DNA of 64,000 nucleotides from an uncultured Eggerthella sp. (GCA_900542065.1 UQLU01000006.1:62001-126000); one strand, 5' to 3'; shown: positions 8,800 to 17,962, counted from the first letter of the stretch. The notes: a model not told the origin generated them from the letters alone. A program made the numbers and translations.

Positions 8800-9930
8800 G
8801 TGGCAGACATTTTTGACGGTATATTTGGGCAACCGCGCGTACGGGAATTCTTTCGTGCGTCGATTGCTTCTGGGCGAGTAAGTCACGCCTATTTGTTTAC
8901 TGGTCCAGCAGGTTCAAATAAAACCGCAGCTGCTTATGCTTTTGCTCAGGCGCTTCTTTGCAAAAACAACGGATGCCGTACCTGTGACGACTGCAAGCGT
9001 ATAGAGCTTCGCAAGCATCCCGATGTTCATTTTCATGCTCCTGAAGGTGCTCAGGGGTATTTAATCGAACAAATTCGTGAAATCATTTCGAGTGTTTCTC
9101 TTGCTCCTATTCGAGCACAGGGCAAGGTCTATATTCTTGATCGCGTTGATCTTCTTGGGGTAAAAGCTGCCAATGCGTTTTTAAAAACACTTGAAGAACC
9201 AGTTCCTGGCGTTACGTTTATTTTGCTGGGACGAACGCGTGAAGGGGTGCTACCGACTATTGTTTCGCGCTGTCAGGTAGTGCCGTTTCGCCATATTCCT
9301 GCACTTGAAGCTGCGGGTATTCTTTCGCAAAAAACAGGGGTAACACCTCAGCAGGCTCGTATTGCGATTGAGGCGTGCAACGGCTCGATCACGCGTGCTA
9401 TCACCTTTGCGAAAAGTGCTGAGCGCTCTGAATTTCGTGCGCGCATAATGGAGGTTCTTGCTAATTTGCCGCTTGCCGATGCACGTGATGTGTTGGAATA
9501 CGCAGCAGAGCTGATTGAGCGAGCAAAGGCACCTCTTGATAATGTTCGCACTCAGCAAAGTGAAGAGTTGGCAGAGTCGGCGGATTTTCTAACTAAGGCC
9601 GCGCTTAAGCAGGTTGAATTACGCCACAAACGAACACTTACCATGGCAACAAAAGAGTCACTTAATCAGATGACATCCATTATTCGTTCGTGGCTTCGTG
9701 ATGTTTTGATGATTGCTTCGGGTACTCCCGAACTGGTTATCAATGTTGATCAAAGACAAGCGCTTGAAATTGCGGCGCAAAAAGTAACCCCAGCAGGCAT
9801 CATGAGCGCTTTGCGTGAAGCTTATAAGACAGACGAAGCGCTTAGCTATAATGTTTCTCCAGAGACGTGCTTAGACGCACTTCTTTTTTCGATAAGAGAG
9901 GTTTTACATGGTTCGGGTAACTCCCATTAA
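8800..9930 (+). CDS. holB: DNA polymerase III delta' subunit
   Basis: AAA+ clamp-loader subunit. Residues 10-35 have GQPRVREFFRASI and a P-loop-like GPAGSNKT. The zinc module (CRTCDDC with an upstream Cys) is at about 54-65, and a sensor-like LKTLEEP at about 130 and an SRC motif follow. Its role is to load the beta clamp with DnaX and HolA; delta' itself usually does not hydrolyse ATP. GTG start. The last 23 bases overlap the start of ricT, which suggests translational coupling. Confidence 0.9.
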   Translation: MADIFDGIFGQPRVREFFRASIASGRVSHAYLFTGPAGSNKTAAAYAFAQALLCKNNGCRTCDDCKRIELRKHPDVHFHAPEGAQGYLIEQIREIISSVSLAPIRAQGKVYILDRVDLLGVKAANAFLKTLEEPVPGVTFILLGRTREGVLPTIVSRCQVVPFRHIPALEAAGILSQKTGVTPQQARIAIEACNGSITRAITFAKSAERSEFRARIMEVLANLPLADARDVLEYAAELIERAKAPLDNVRTQQSEELAESADFLTKAALKQVELRHKRTLTMATKESLNQMTSIIRSWLRDVLMIASGTPELVINVDQRQALEIAAQKVTPAGIMSALREAYKTDEALSYNVSPETCLDALLFSIREVLHGSGNSH

Positions 9931-11533
9931 GCTTCAGGCTGGAACCAAAGTTTTGTGGTTTGATCCGGCTGAACATAACGTATGTGCGGGCGACCATGTC
10001 ATCGTTAGCACCGAACGCGGTTCGGAATTTGGTGTTGCTACGGCAGACATTATGGAAGTGAGCGATGAATTGGTTGCTCAATTAAAATCGCCTCTAAAAC
10101 CAGTTCTTCGTATTGCGGACGAAGACGATATTGAGCGTGCGCGCGAATTGCAGCAAAAAGGAGAAGAAGCTCTTTCTACCTTCAAGGAACTTGCTGCTGA
10201 AACGAGCGATCAGATGCGCCCTGTTATGGTTGAATTTTTGTTCGATGGCGATAAAGCGGTTTTTTATTTTGAGTCGGAAGAGCGCATCGATTTCCGCGAT
10301 TTAGTACGTAAATTAGCAGGCGTATTCCATGTGCGAGTTGATATGCGCCAAATCGGTGTGCGTGACGGCGCTCGAATGATTGGTGGCATTGGTCATTGCG
10401 GCCAAGAATTGTGTTGTGCTCGTATGGGCTCAGAATTTTCTCCCGTTTCTATTCGCATGGCAAAAGAACAAAACCTGTCGTTGAATCCGCAAAAAATTTC
10501 CGGTAGTTGCGGAAGGTTGATGTGTTGTTTGCGCTATGAATACGAAGCTTACAAAGAAGTAAACGCACGCGCACCTAAAAATGGTGCAAAGATTGAAATA
10601 CCTGAAGGATTTGCGAAGGTTATTGAAATCAATGTGCCACTTGAACGTATTACCTTACAGCTAGAAGACGGGAAAACTTTTAAGGTTCCTCTTTCAGAAA
10701 TGGAAGTTGTTGGCGAAGGTAAGCGTCCGAATCGTATTAGCGAAGAGGTATTTGAAAAGTATGCTTCTACCGATCCTTTTGCGCTTTTCCAGTCGGCGAG
10801 TGCTACTTCGGATTTGGAAGTATCTTCTTTTACGGCAGAAGATAAATTAGCAGATCCAAAAGCACGCCCTATGAAGCAAATTGCCGAGCATACTGCCAAA
10901 GAAGACACGCACCGCAAGCCTCGCCGTCGTCGTCGCAGCGTAGAGGTATCTGCGGATGGAACAGTAGAAGTTCGTGGAGCAACTCAAGAAGAAACAGAAG
11001 GAAGCTCTTCGTCACGCAAACGCAACCACGGCACTCATCAAAAGCAAGATGCAGAGACATCCCTACATGGTCGTGATGGCAGACGAGACAGAAAAGACCA
11101 AAAAGCACGTCGAGATTCGTCTAGGCAGAAAAGTGCCGAATCGTCCGATACTTCTCGGGGTGTTAGCAGAAGGCAGCGTCGTAGCGCTGGATTACAGCGC
11201 CAGGATCGCACGCAAACCAAGCAGCATGATGCGCGCAAGCCATTAGGTGAAAAGCGTGATCGTAGCGAGCGAGCCGATCGTGGCGATCGCAATACTCGTA
11301 ATGAACGTGTTGTTCGCAATGACCGCACCAATAAAGCAAATCGCGATGATAATCAGCGCTCTCGTCGTAGACCTGGGCAAAAGTCTTCAGGAATACGTAA
11401 TGCGCCTGTGAAATCGCATCAGCAAAACAATCCTATAGCGCAGAAAAATCGACAGACGTCGTCGGGGGAGGCGCCTCAAGCGGGCGCTCATCGTAAACCT
11501 CGCCGTCGTCACCACAAAGCGGGAGGGGAATAA
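9908..11533 (+). CDS. ricT: RicT/YaaT-type PSP1-domain protein with long basic tail
   Basis: Residues 1-275 match the PSP1/YaaT family. The conserved cysteines are in GIGHCGQELCCARMG (164-170) and GSCGRLMCCLRYE (201-207), and are thought to hold an iron-sulfur cluster in RicT. In Bacillus the RicA-RicF-RicT complex stimulates RNase Y processing of mRNA. Residues 290-541 are low-complexity, strongly basic and rich in Arg, Asp, Ser and Gln, with HRKPRRR near 338 and again near 529. The tail is probably disordered and nucleic-acid binding (inference). The gene overlaps holB, a classic neighbour pair. Confidence 0.88.
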   Translation: MVRVTPIKLQAGTKVLWFDPAEHNVCAGDHVIVSTERGSEFGVATADIMEVSDELVAQLKSPLKPVLRIADEDDIERARELQQKGEEALSTFKELAAETSDQMRPVMVEFLFDGDKAVFYFESEERIDFRDLVRKLAGVFHVRVDMRQIGVRDGARMIGGIGHCGQELCCARMGSEFSPVSIRMAKEQNLSLNPQKISGSCGRLMCCLRYEYEAYKEVNARAPKNGAKIEIPEGFAKVIEINVPLERITLQLEDGKTFKVPLSEMEVVGEGKRPNRISEEVFEKYASTDPFALFQSASATSDLEVSSFTAEDKLADPKARPMKQIAEHTAKEDTHRKPRRRRRSVEVSADGTVEVRGATQEETEGSSSSRKRNHGTHQKQDAETSLHGRDGRRDRKDQKARRDSSRQKSAESSDTSRGVSRRQRRSAGLQRQDRTQTKQHDARKPLGEKRDRSERADRGDRNTRNERVVRNDRTNKANRDDNQRSRRRPGQKSSGIRNAPVKSHQQNNPIAQKNRQTSSGEAPQAGAHRKPRRRHHKAGGE

Positions 11534-11536
11534 CCA

Positions 11537-12997
11537 ATGCAAAACAACGATTATGCGCTTTTGACCGATCTATATCAGCTTACGATGGCGCAGGGCTACT
11601 GGGCTTGCGGAAAACTGGAAGAACAGGGGTGCTTCCATATCTTTTTCCGCGAACCTCCCTTCAATGGTGGTTTTGCAATAGCAAGCGGTATGGATCATAT
11701 TGCAGAAGTGATAGAAAACTTCCGTATCACTGAAGAGAACCTTACCTACCTTGCATCCTTGGACGCGCCTGGTGGTGGCAAGCTTTTTGATCCTGGTTTT
11801 CTTGATTATTTGCGCACGTTAGAACTGAATGTTGACATAGATGCGGTGCGTGAAGGAACCGTAATTTTTCCAAACGATCCTTTCGTTCGTGTTATTGGTC
11901 CAGTATTGCAGTGTCAGCTTTTGGAAACCCAATTGCTTAATTGCGTTAACTTCGAAACTCTAGCAGCAACAAAGGCAGCACGTATTTGCCATGTAGCTAA
12001 GACTCCCGTTGCAGAATTTGGTCTGCGTCGTGCTCAGGGAGAGTCGGGTGGTCTTCGCGCTTCTCGTGCTTGCATTGTGGGCGGCTGCGCTTCTACGTCT
12101 AATGTTTTGGCGGGCCGTATGTTTGGTTTGCCTGTTTCGGGAACTCATGCTCATGCGTGGGTAATGGCTTTTGGTGATGAATTAGAGGCGTTCCGTGCTT
12201 ATGCCAAGGAATTTCCTACCAATTGTGTGCTGCTCGTTGATACCTATGATGTCGTGCAAGGTCTCAAAAATGCCATTACTGTTGGTCTTGAAATGAAAGA
12301 ACGTGGCGAGCATTTAACGGGCGTTCGTATCGATTCGGGTGACTTGGCATGGCATGCAAAGCTTGCTCGCAAAATGCTTGACGATGCGGGACTGACCGAT
12401 ACAGGGGTTGTTCTTTCTAACGACTTGGATGAATTTACTATTAAATCCATTCTTGATTCTGGCGCGCAAGTTTCTTCGTGGGGCGTGGGAACCAAGATGG
12501 TTACTGCCTACGATCAGCCTGCTCTTGGCGGAGTGTATAAACTTGCCGCTAAACGTTTGGGCGATGAAGGTGAATGGAAACCCATCATGAAGGTTACTGG
12601 CCAATCTTCAAAGCAGACAGTACCAGGTATTTTGGATATTCGCCGTTACTTCCACGATTCCGGAAAACTTGCTGGCGATATGGTTTATGACATTAATTAC
12701 GGTATTTCTCGAGAGCGCATTGTTGATCCTGCAGATGAGCTTCGTCAAAAAGATCTTTCGAACAAGCGCTATATTACCTTGCTTGAGCCTTTAGCTCGTA
12801 AAGGCAAAGTTGTTTTGAAGGATGAATACCGCAATGCTTTGATTGCTCGTGATTATTGTCGTGAGCAGCTTGAGCTTCTCGATGAAAGCCAGACGCGTAT
12901 TGTGAATCCGCATTCTTATCCTGTTGGTTTGGAATATGACCTGTTCTACCGTCGTCATGAATTGGCTTCGCGTTTGTTGGGTCTTTCGCAGGTTTAG
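11537..12997 (+). CDS. pncB: Nicotinate phosphoribosyltransferase
   Basis: Converts nicotinate and PRPP to nicotinate mononucleotide in the NAD salvage pathway. The N-terminus DYALLTDLYQLTMAQGYW, the SGTHAHAWVMAF motif with the active-site His, and RIDSGDLAWHAKLAR are characteristic. At 486 residues it has the usual length for the Gram-positive form. The start has GGGAGGGG eight bases upstream and lies three bases after the ricT stop. nadD at 54033 supplies the next step of the pathway. Confidence 0.93.
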   Translation: MQNNDYALLTDLYQLTMAQGYWACGKLEEQGCFHIFFREPPFNGGFAIASGMDHIAEVIENFRITEENLTYLASLDAPGGGKLFDPGFLDYLRTLELNVDIDAVREGTVIFPNDPFVRVIGPVLQCQLLETQLLNCVNFETLAATKAARICHVAKTPVAEFGLRRAQGESGGLRASRACIVGGCASTSNVLAGRMFGLPVSGTHAHAWVMAFGDELEAFRAYAKEFPTNCVLLVDTYDVVQGLKNAITVGLEMKERGEHLTGVRIDSGDLAWHAKLARKMLDDAGLTDTGVVLSNDLDEFTIKSILDSGAQVSSWGVGTKMVTAYDQPALGGVYKLAAKRLGDEGEWKPIMKVTGQSSKQTVPGILDIRRYFHDSGKLAGDMVYDINYGISRERIVDPADELRQKDLSNKRYITLLEPLARKGKVVLKDEYRNALIARDYCREQLELLDESQTRIVNPHSYPVGLEYDLFYRRHELASRLLGLSQV

Positions 12998-13029
12998 TAG
13001 ATAGGTAATCTATCGGAAAGGCGTTCTAG

Positions 13030-13935
13030 ATGATCAGGATCGTGACAGATTCGGTAGCGTCGTTGCCTCGTGATATCACAGAGCAGGAAAACGTTGAGGT
13101 GGTATCGCTTTATCTCAATGTTGATGGTGAAGAGCATTCTGATTTAGAGATGGATGTCGATGCGTTTTATGAGCGCATTTATGAAATGGCGGACAATCCG
13201 CCTACCTCAAGTCAGCCTTCGCAAGCAAAGTTAGAATCTTTGTTTGAATCGATTGCAAAAGCAGGCGATGAGCTTTTAGGTATTTGGATTTCTTCCAAAT
13301 TATCAGGCGCTTATGAAGGAGTGCTTCGTGCTGCTAGAGCAGTAGAGGCGCGAAATATCAATTTTTCTTACTGCATGATAGATTCTTCTTCGTGCGGTTT
13401 TGATGAGGCATTTCCTGTTTTGGCGGGTATTCGTTCTGTCAAGGAAGGGAAAAGTCTTACCGAGGTAGCCCATGATGTGTTGGCAAGTATCAAAAGCACT
13501 CGCTTCCTTTTTACTCCAGAAAGTTTGACGTTTTTACAGAAGGGAGGACGCATTGGTGGCGCAGCTGCTTTGCTGGGAAATCTTATAAAGCTTTCTCCCG
13601 TTTTGACGGTGGTAGATGGACTTCCGCAGGCAATGGCAAAAGTGCGTACTCAAAAAAAAGCGCTTGCGAAAATGGTTTCGATCATGGAAGAGGAAGCCGC
13701 AGCTTGTGGTGGTCTTAAGAATTTAGTGGTGCACTATATCGGAGAAAAAACACCAGCGCTAAAGTGGGCACATGAAGTAATTGAACCCCTGCTCGGGCGA
13801 GAAGTTGAGGTTTATCCTGTAAGCCCTGTTGTGGGACTTCATGTAGGTCCTGCGGTGGGAATTGCGTATGAATGCAATAAGCCGCTTTCAGGAAAGATCA
13901 CCAAGGATGCTTCCTCGCTGGCGGTATTTGGTTAA
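13030..13935 (+). CDS. DegV family fatty-acid-binding protein
   Basis: A 301-residue DegV/FakB-type protein. It starts RIVTDSVASLP, has the lipid-head-group motif TSSQPS near residue 58, then FTPESLTFLQKGGRIGG, and ends with the PVVGLHVGPAVGIAY signature. The family binds a fatty acid and presents it to the kinase FakA for phosphorylation. No FakA is seen here. It is one of two adjacent DegV genes; the two differ widely, so they probably bind different ligands. Confidence 0.88.
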   Translation: MIRIVTDSVASLPRDITEQENVEVVSLYLNVDGEEHSDLEMDVDAFYERIYEMADNPPTSSQPSQAKLESLFESIAKAGDELLGIWISSKLSGAYEGVLRAARAVEARNINFSYCMIDSSSCGFDEAFPVLAGIRSVKEGKSLTEVAHDVLASIKSTRFLFTPESLTFLQKGGRIGGAAALLGNLIKLSPVLTVVDGLPQAMAKVRTQKKALAKMVSIMEEEAAACGGLKNLVVHYIGEKTPALKWAHEVIEPLLGREVEVYPVSPVVGLHVGPAVGIAYECNKPLSGKITKDASSLAVFG

Positions 13936-14007
13936 GTGATAGAAAGACAGTGTTGTTTGCCTTAACGCTAAGAGGCAAGGTAACGGCAGAGAGAAGGGAT
14001 AGAATCA

Positions 14008-14934
14008 GTGGACATCAAATGTAATTTAATTCTCGATTCCTGCTGCGATTTGCCCCATGATGTGGTGAATCGAGACGGGGTATATCTTTTAAATTTTCCC
14101 TATTTTGATAATGAAGGTGAACATCTAGACGATCTGTATCAAACCCAAAGCGCTCATGACTTTTTCGAAGGAATGCGCAACGGTAATGAACCGCATACTG
14201 CTCAAGTTCCTATGCCTGCTATTCAGAAGGCATATCAATGGGCAATTGATCAGGGAGTACCTACGGTTTATCTCGGTTTTTCAAGCGGCTTGTCGGGTAC
14301 GTATGACATCGCTGCAATGCTGCTTGAACAGATGAAGGCAGACAATCCTGGAATAGAGCTCTACGTAGTGGATACAAAGCTTGCTTCAGTTGCGGCAGCT
14401 TTGTTGGTCTACGAGGCGCTCAATCAGCGCGAAAAAGGTCTTACCGCACAGGAAATGGTTACCTGGGCAGAAGAAGCTCGTTATTTCGTGGATGCTCAGT
14501 TTATGGTGGATGATTTGGAAGCACTTCGCCGCGGTGGACGTATTCCGTCCTCTGTTGCTTTTGCGGGTTCAAAGCTTGATGTTAAGCCTTTGCTTGGTAT
14601 CGATATGGAAGGCAAGCTGGCTTTGACGGGTGTTGCTCGTGGTCGCAAGAAGGGTGTTAAGACCCTGGTAGATTATTGGAAGAAGCGCCGCGCTGATGAA
14701 GGCCCTGTGCAAAATGTTGTAGTTGGCGGAGCGGATTGTCCAAAGGACGCTGAGCGATTGATTTCTCTTCTTACCAAAGAAGACGAATCAATACTGATTT
14801 TGGAATCAAGCATTGGTCCGGTAATTGGTAGCCATGTTGGTCCTGGAATGCTGGCAGTAGTATTTTGGGGTCCTGATAAACGAAAAGATTTATCGGTAGC
14901 AGATCGTATTGCAAGCAAGATTCGTGGTAATTAA
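14008..14934 (+). CDS. DegV family fatty-acid-binding protein, second copy
   Basis: A 308-residue paralogue of the upstream gene. It has LILDSCCDLP at the N-terminus, GFSSGLSGTYDIAAML, LEALRRGGRIPSS and the C-terminal SSIGPVIGSHVGPGMLAVVF. The usual TS(S)QPS motif is replaced by HTAQVP near residue 63, so head-group contacts may differ. The GTG start has AGAAGGGA upstream. A hairpin terminator follows at 14971. Confidence 0.87.
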   Translation: MDIKCNLILDSCCDLPHDVVNRDGVYLLNFPYFDNEGEHLDDLYQTQSAHDFFEGMRNGNEPHTAQVPMPAIQKAYQWAIDQGVPTVYLGFSSGLSGTYDIAAMLLEQMKADNPGIELYVVDTKLASVAAALLVYEALNQREKGLTAQEMVTWAEEARYFVDAQFMVDDLEALRRGGRIPSSVAFAGSKLDVKPLLGIDMEGKLALTGVARGRKKGVKTLVDYWKKRRADEGPVQNVVVGGADCPKDAERLISLLTKEDESILILESSIGPVIGSHVGPGMLAVVFWGPDKRKDLSVADRIASKIRGN

Positions 14935-14970
14935 CGCTTGCGGCACGGGATGAAATAGCAATAAAACTAT

Positions 14971-15010
14971 CAGCTTAGCTAGCATATTTGGTTAGCTAAG
15001 CTGTTTCTTA
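14971..15010 (+). terminator. Rho-independent terminator after the DegV pair
   Basis: An 11-bp perfect stem (14971-14981 with 14993-15003) followed by a short T-rich tail. The T-tract is interrupted, so efficiency may be moderate. Confidence 0.65.
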
Positions 15011-15041
15011 TGATAGGTATGCTTAAAAGGAAGGTAGTTAT

Positions 15042-16058
15042 ATGGCTTCGAAAGAGGTTAAAACCTTTAGCTTTGAAGGCGAGCCCAATGTTGGCTCGCA
15101 TATAAAAGAATTCTTGCTGACAGCAGGCTTTACGTCTGCGCCGACTTCAGAGGCTGATGTGGTATTTACGTATTGTGTCAGCGAATCGGCGCTTGAGGAT
15201 GCGTATTACGACAGTAAAGGCATACTGCAGACCGCTAAAAAAGACGTAGTGCTTATTGATCTTAGCCCTTCAACTGTTTCTTTTGCACAAGAGTTATGTG
15301 CTATGGGATCGGTAAGCGAAAAGCATGTTCTTGATGCTCCGTTGGTAGTACAAAACATCGTTTCTCCACAGGCCTTTTCTGATTCGCTCAATCTTGCCAT
15401 GGTAGTAGGAGGATCGGAAGAGGTATTTAAGCGTGCTGAACCCATGCTTCGCTCTATTGCGGCAAAGGTGCTTTGGATGGGAAAAGCAGGGTGCGGACAA
15501 GCCACTAAAGTGGCGCTAACTCTTTCATCTGCTGCGGCTTTAGTTGGCATTGTCGAGGCATGTGCTTCGCTGAAGTCTTCTGAAGCGCAGGAAGCTTCTG
15601 TAAGCGAGGAAGATTATCTTGATGTTGCGCTGTCTCTTCATGCTCTTACGCCAACACAAGAGGCATTTATTCAGGCAATGGAAGATGAAGAATTCAGGGA
15701 TGCTTCCTTCACGATTGAATACCTGATGGGCGAATTGGCGGCAGCTCTTGCTTGTGTTGATGATGGCGATGTAATTTTGCCGCAAGCAGAAGCAGGCTTC
15801 CGTCTTATGGAGTTGCTGGCTTTGGTGGGTGGTGTTGCATACAATCCTGCTGCCTTGAAATTGGTTTTCGCCGATGAAGAGACGAGCAAAAAATACGGAT
15901 TGGACTGGTCGCGCGCTGAAGGTGCTTATGAGCATGATCATGAATGTGATTGCGATGATCCTGATCAGTGCTCTTGTGACGATGATGGATGTGATTGTGG
16001 TCATCATCACGGGCATCACGGCAAAAATTCAAACTACATCAGCTTTTCTTCGAACTAA
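15042..16058 (+). CDS. Degenerate 3-hydroxyisobutyrate dehydrogenase-like protein with Cys/His-rich tail
   Basis: The 338-residue protein follows the beta-hydroxyacid dehydrogenase layout: a Rossmann-like N-domain, DAPLVVQN where the family has DAPVSGG, MVVGGSEEVFKRAEPML, and GKAGCGQATKVA with the family lysine at K156. Key features have decayed: the glycine-rich NAD motif is reduced to FEGEPNVGSH, the SGG substrate loop is lost, and the usual Asn after the lysine is absent. Residues 298-326 form a metal-binding-like tail with six Cys and seven His (HDHECDCDD...CDCGHHHGHHG). Enzymatic activity is doubtful; a metal-binding or scaffold role is inference. AGGAAGG precedes the ATG. The radical SAM gene starts eight bases after the stop. 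Confidence 0.72.
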   Translation: MASKEVKTFSFEGEPNVGSHIKEFLLTAGFTSAPTSEADVVFTYCVSESALEDAYYDSKGILQTAKKDVVLIDLSPSTVSFAQELCAMGSVSEKHVLDAPLVVQNIVSPQAFSDSLNLAMVVGGSEEVFKRAEPMLRSIAAKVLWMGKAGCGQATKVALTLSSAAALVGIVEACASLKSSEAQEASVSEEDYLDVALSLHALTPTQEAFIQAMEDEEFRDASFTIEYLMGELAAALACVDDGDVILPQAEAGFRLMELLALVGGVAYNPAALKLVFADEETSKKYGLDWSRAEGAYEHDHECDCDDPDQCSCDDDGCDCGHHHGHHGKNSNYISFSSN

Positions 16059-16066
16059 TTTAAACC

Positions 16067-16999
16067 TTGGCTGAATCTTTATCGACATACGAAGAACAGT
16101 ACCGTCATTGTTGCGTGTGCCCTCGTGCGTGTGGCGCGGATCGACTTTCTGGAGATCTTGGCGTATGTAAGGCTCCTGCTGAGTTATATCTTGGTCGTGC
16201 AGCACTTCACTGGTGGGAAGAACCTTGCCTTGTAGGAGACAAGGGAAGTGGAGCTGTGTTCTTTTCGTACTGTCCTATGGGGTGCGTATATTGTCAAAAT
16301 GAAGATCTGGTTGCAGGTGCGGGTGTTGCGGTTGGCTTTGAACAATTTAAAAAAACGTTATTGCGACTACAGAACGAAGAAGGCGCCGCTAATATCAACT
16401 TGGTTACGCCATCGCATTACGTGCCTACGATTGCTGCCGCCCTTCACTCATTGAAGGAATGGGAACAGTTGCATGTTCCTGTGGTATATAACACCTCAAG
16501 TTATGATTCGGTTGATAGCCTACGCATGCTGCAAGGCCTTGTTGATATCTACTTAGCAGACTTTAAATATGCTTCTTCTGATATTGCCCAGAAACTTTCT
16601 CATGCTGCTAATTATCCATCCGTAGCACTTGCTGCTCTTGATGAAATGGTAGATCAAATTACTGATTGGGAAGAAGACGATCAGGGGCTATTAAAACGGG
16701 GCATTTTTGTTCGTCATCTGGTTTTACCAGGGCATATCGAGGAATCTTTTCGTGTGCTGAAGGTTCTTCATGAACGCTACGAAGACAAAATCCGTTTGAG
16801 TATTATGAATCAATATACGCCCTTGCGAGGTAATCTGGTGCGCTATGGCTTGGAGGAGAGAGTGTCCTCTGGAGAATACGAGCAGGTCCTTGATTATGCT
16901 GATTTCCTAGGAATAGAGAATTATTTCTGGCAGGAAGGTGGCGCTGCGAGCGATAGTTTCATTCCTGCATTTGATGGAACAGGGGTTATTTCAAATTAG
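16067..16999 (+). CDS. PflX-type radical SAM protein (COG1313-like)
   Basis: The radical SAM motif CxxxCxxC is CPMGCVYC near residue 69. The N-terminus has a second Cys set, CCVCPRACGADR...GDLGVC, typical of the PflX branch related to pyruvate formate-lyase activating enzymes. The substrate is unknown for this branch. TTG 16067 is the first possible start (an in-frame stop lies at 16061) and lacks a clear ribosome site, so translation may depend on the gene just upstream. The pairing with a Cys/His-tailed protein suggests a metal or iron-sulfur theme, as inference only. Confidence 0.8.
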   Translation: MAESLSTYEEQYRHCCVCPRACGADRLSGDLGVCKAPAELYLGRAALHWWEEPCLVGDKGSGAVFFSYCPMGCVYCQNEDLVAGAGVAVGFEQFKKTLLRLQNEEGAANINLVTPSHYVPTIAAALHSLKEWEQLHVPVVYNTSSYDSVDSLRMLQGLVDIYLADFKYASSDIAQKLSHAANYPSVALAALDEMVDQITDWEEDDQGLLKRGIFVRHLVLPGHIEESFRVLKVLHERYEDKIRLSIMNQYTPLRGNLVRYGLEERVSSGEYEQVLDYADFLGIENYFWQEGGAASDSFIPAFDGTGVISN

Positions 17000-17047
17000 G
17001 TAGTTCTCATTTTGTTGAGCTTATGGCATAATGGGTTACGCTTTTTT

Positions 17048-17122
17048 GCCGGCATGGCGCAACGGTAGCGCAACTGATTTGTAATCAGTGGGTTGCGGGT
17101 TCGATTCCTGTTGCCGGCACCA
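17048..17122 (+). tRNA. tRNA-Thr (anticodon TGT)
   Basis: Full cloverleaf: acceptor GCCGGCA/TGCCGGC, D arm, anticodon stem ACTGA/TCAGT with loop TTTGTAA, T arm with TTCGATT, and encoded CCA. It reads ACA (and other ACN) codons. Confidence 0.95.
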
Positions 17123-17132
17123 TGCATTTTAA

Positions 17133-17165
17133 AGCCATCGGGAAAACCCCGATGGCTTTTGTTTT
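17133..17165 (+). terminator. Rho-independent terminator of tRNA-Thr
   Basis: A 10-bp perfect stem (17133-17142 with 17148-17157), a five-base loop and a T-rich tail directly after the tRNA. Confidence 0.88.
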
Positions 17166-17272
17166 GCTGCGCCGAGGCAAAGTGCAGAGGAGTTGCTTGA
17201 AAAGCAACAATCAATACAGCACTTGTTGAATGGGCGGACGATTTAAGGCAGCGCATCACCTAAATATCCAAG

Positions 17273-17500
17273 CTATTCGAAATCGTAGGTGTCAATCTCT
17301 TCAAGCGTTTCAACGTGAAGACAAATCTCATTGCCTTCATCGTCCATATACCAGCAATAATGGCCTTTTTCATCTTCGGTAAAGGTTACAATTTCCCAGC
17401 TAATGTAACGTCGAAGGTTATCGTCGTTAGGTTCGATATCGGCATATTCAAGCACGGTGCGTGCGGCTAAGAGTTGTTGTTCGGTTAAGTTTTCTAACAT
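17273..17500 (-). CDS. Small conserved-looking protein of unknown function
   Basis: A 75-residue, acidic, soluble protein starting MLENLTEQQLLAART. AAAGGAG lies six to twelve bases before ATG 17500, which decides this start over a longer frame upstream. It contains aromatic and acidic stretches (YCWYMDDEGNEICLH). I do not recognise a family. It lies downstream of the cupin gene on the same strand, separated by a strong terminator, so it probably has its own promoter or lives on read-through. Confidence 0.65.
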   Translation of the reverse strand: MLENLTEQQLLAARTVLEYADIEPNDDNLRRYISWEIVTFTEDEKGHYCWYMDDEGNEICLHVETLEEIDTYDFE

Positions 17501-17530
17501 GGATACTCCTTTAGTTTTGCAAGAAGTAAT

Positions 17531-17570
17531 AATAAAACGAAACCCCAAAGTTTTCACCTTGGGGTTTCGT
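17531..17570 (-). terminator. Rho-independent terminator after the cupin gene
   Basis: Arms of 12 bases (17538-17549 and 17559-17570) pair perfectly. On the minus strand the stem is followed by TTTTATT, as expected for the end of the cupin transcript. Confidence 0.82.
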
Positions 17571-17599
17571 GTTTTAGTGGTTTTGCTTTTGGTTCGAAC

Positions 17600-17962
17600 T
17601 TATTCAGGATCTTGCATGATTACTGCAACGAACGTCAAAGGATCGGTGTCACTTTCGTTTTTAATACCGTGAGTGCTGCCACTTTCGCAGAGCATGGCAT
17701 CCCCTGGAACCACTTCGTATTCAACGTCATTTTCTGTGTAGAGTGCTTTGCCAGAGGTAACGAAATATAACTCGCATTCACCTTCATGCTTATGGATACC
17801 TAAAGAGCTGTTAGGCTCAACGGTGATTTGAGAAATATAGGTACACTTACCGCCTACTTCAGCAATTTTTTCTTCGGTGAGCAAGCGGTCGCGAATCATA
17901 AATCCATCTCCGCCATTTACTTTTTCTACGCGCTGTGTTTCTCGCTTTTTATAGACTGGCAT
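17600..17962 (-). CDS. Small cupin-domain protein
   Basis: A 120-residue single-domain cupin. The first cupin motif is GIHKHEGECELYFVTSG (residues 55-71), with two His and a Glu as likely metal ligands; the second motif contains GDAMLCESGSTHGI. A ribosome site AAGGAGG lies before the ATG. The ligand is unknown. Many such proteins bind sugars or small metabolites, or act as mannose-6-phosphate-isomerase-like folds, but no function can be assigned. It lies 50 bases after ahcY on the same strand and may be co-transcribed with it. Confidence 0.82.
   Translation of the reverse strand: MPVYKKRETQRVEKVNGGDGFMIRDRLLTEEKIAEVGGKCTYISQITVEPNSSLGIHKHEGECELYFVTSGKALYTENDVEYEVVPGDAMLCESGSTHGIKNESDTDPLTFVAVIMQDPE

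Noticed and set aside
16996..17259. An 87-codon minus-strand frame over tRNA-Thr
   Set aside because: It is antisense to the tRNA and terminator, with no ribosome site.
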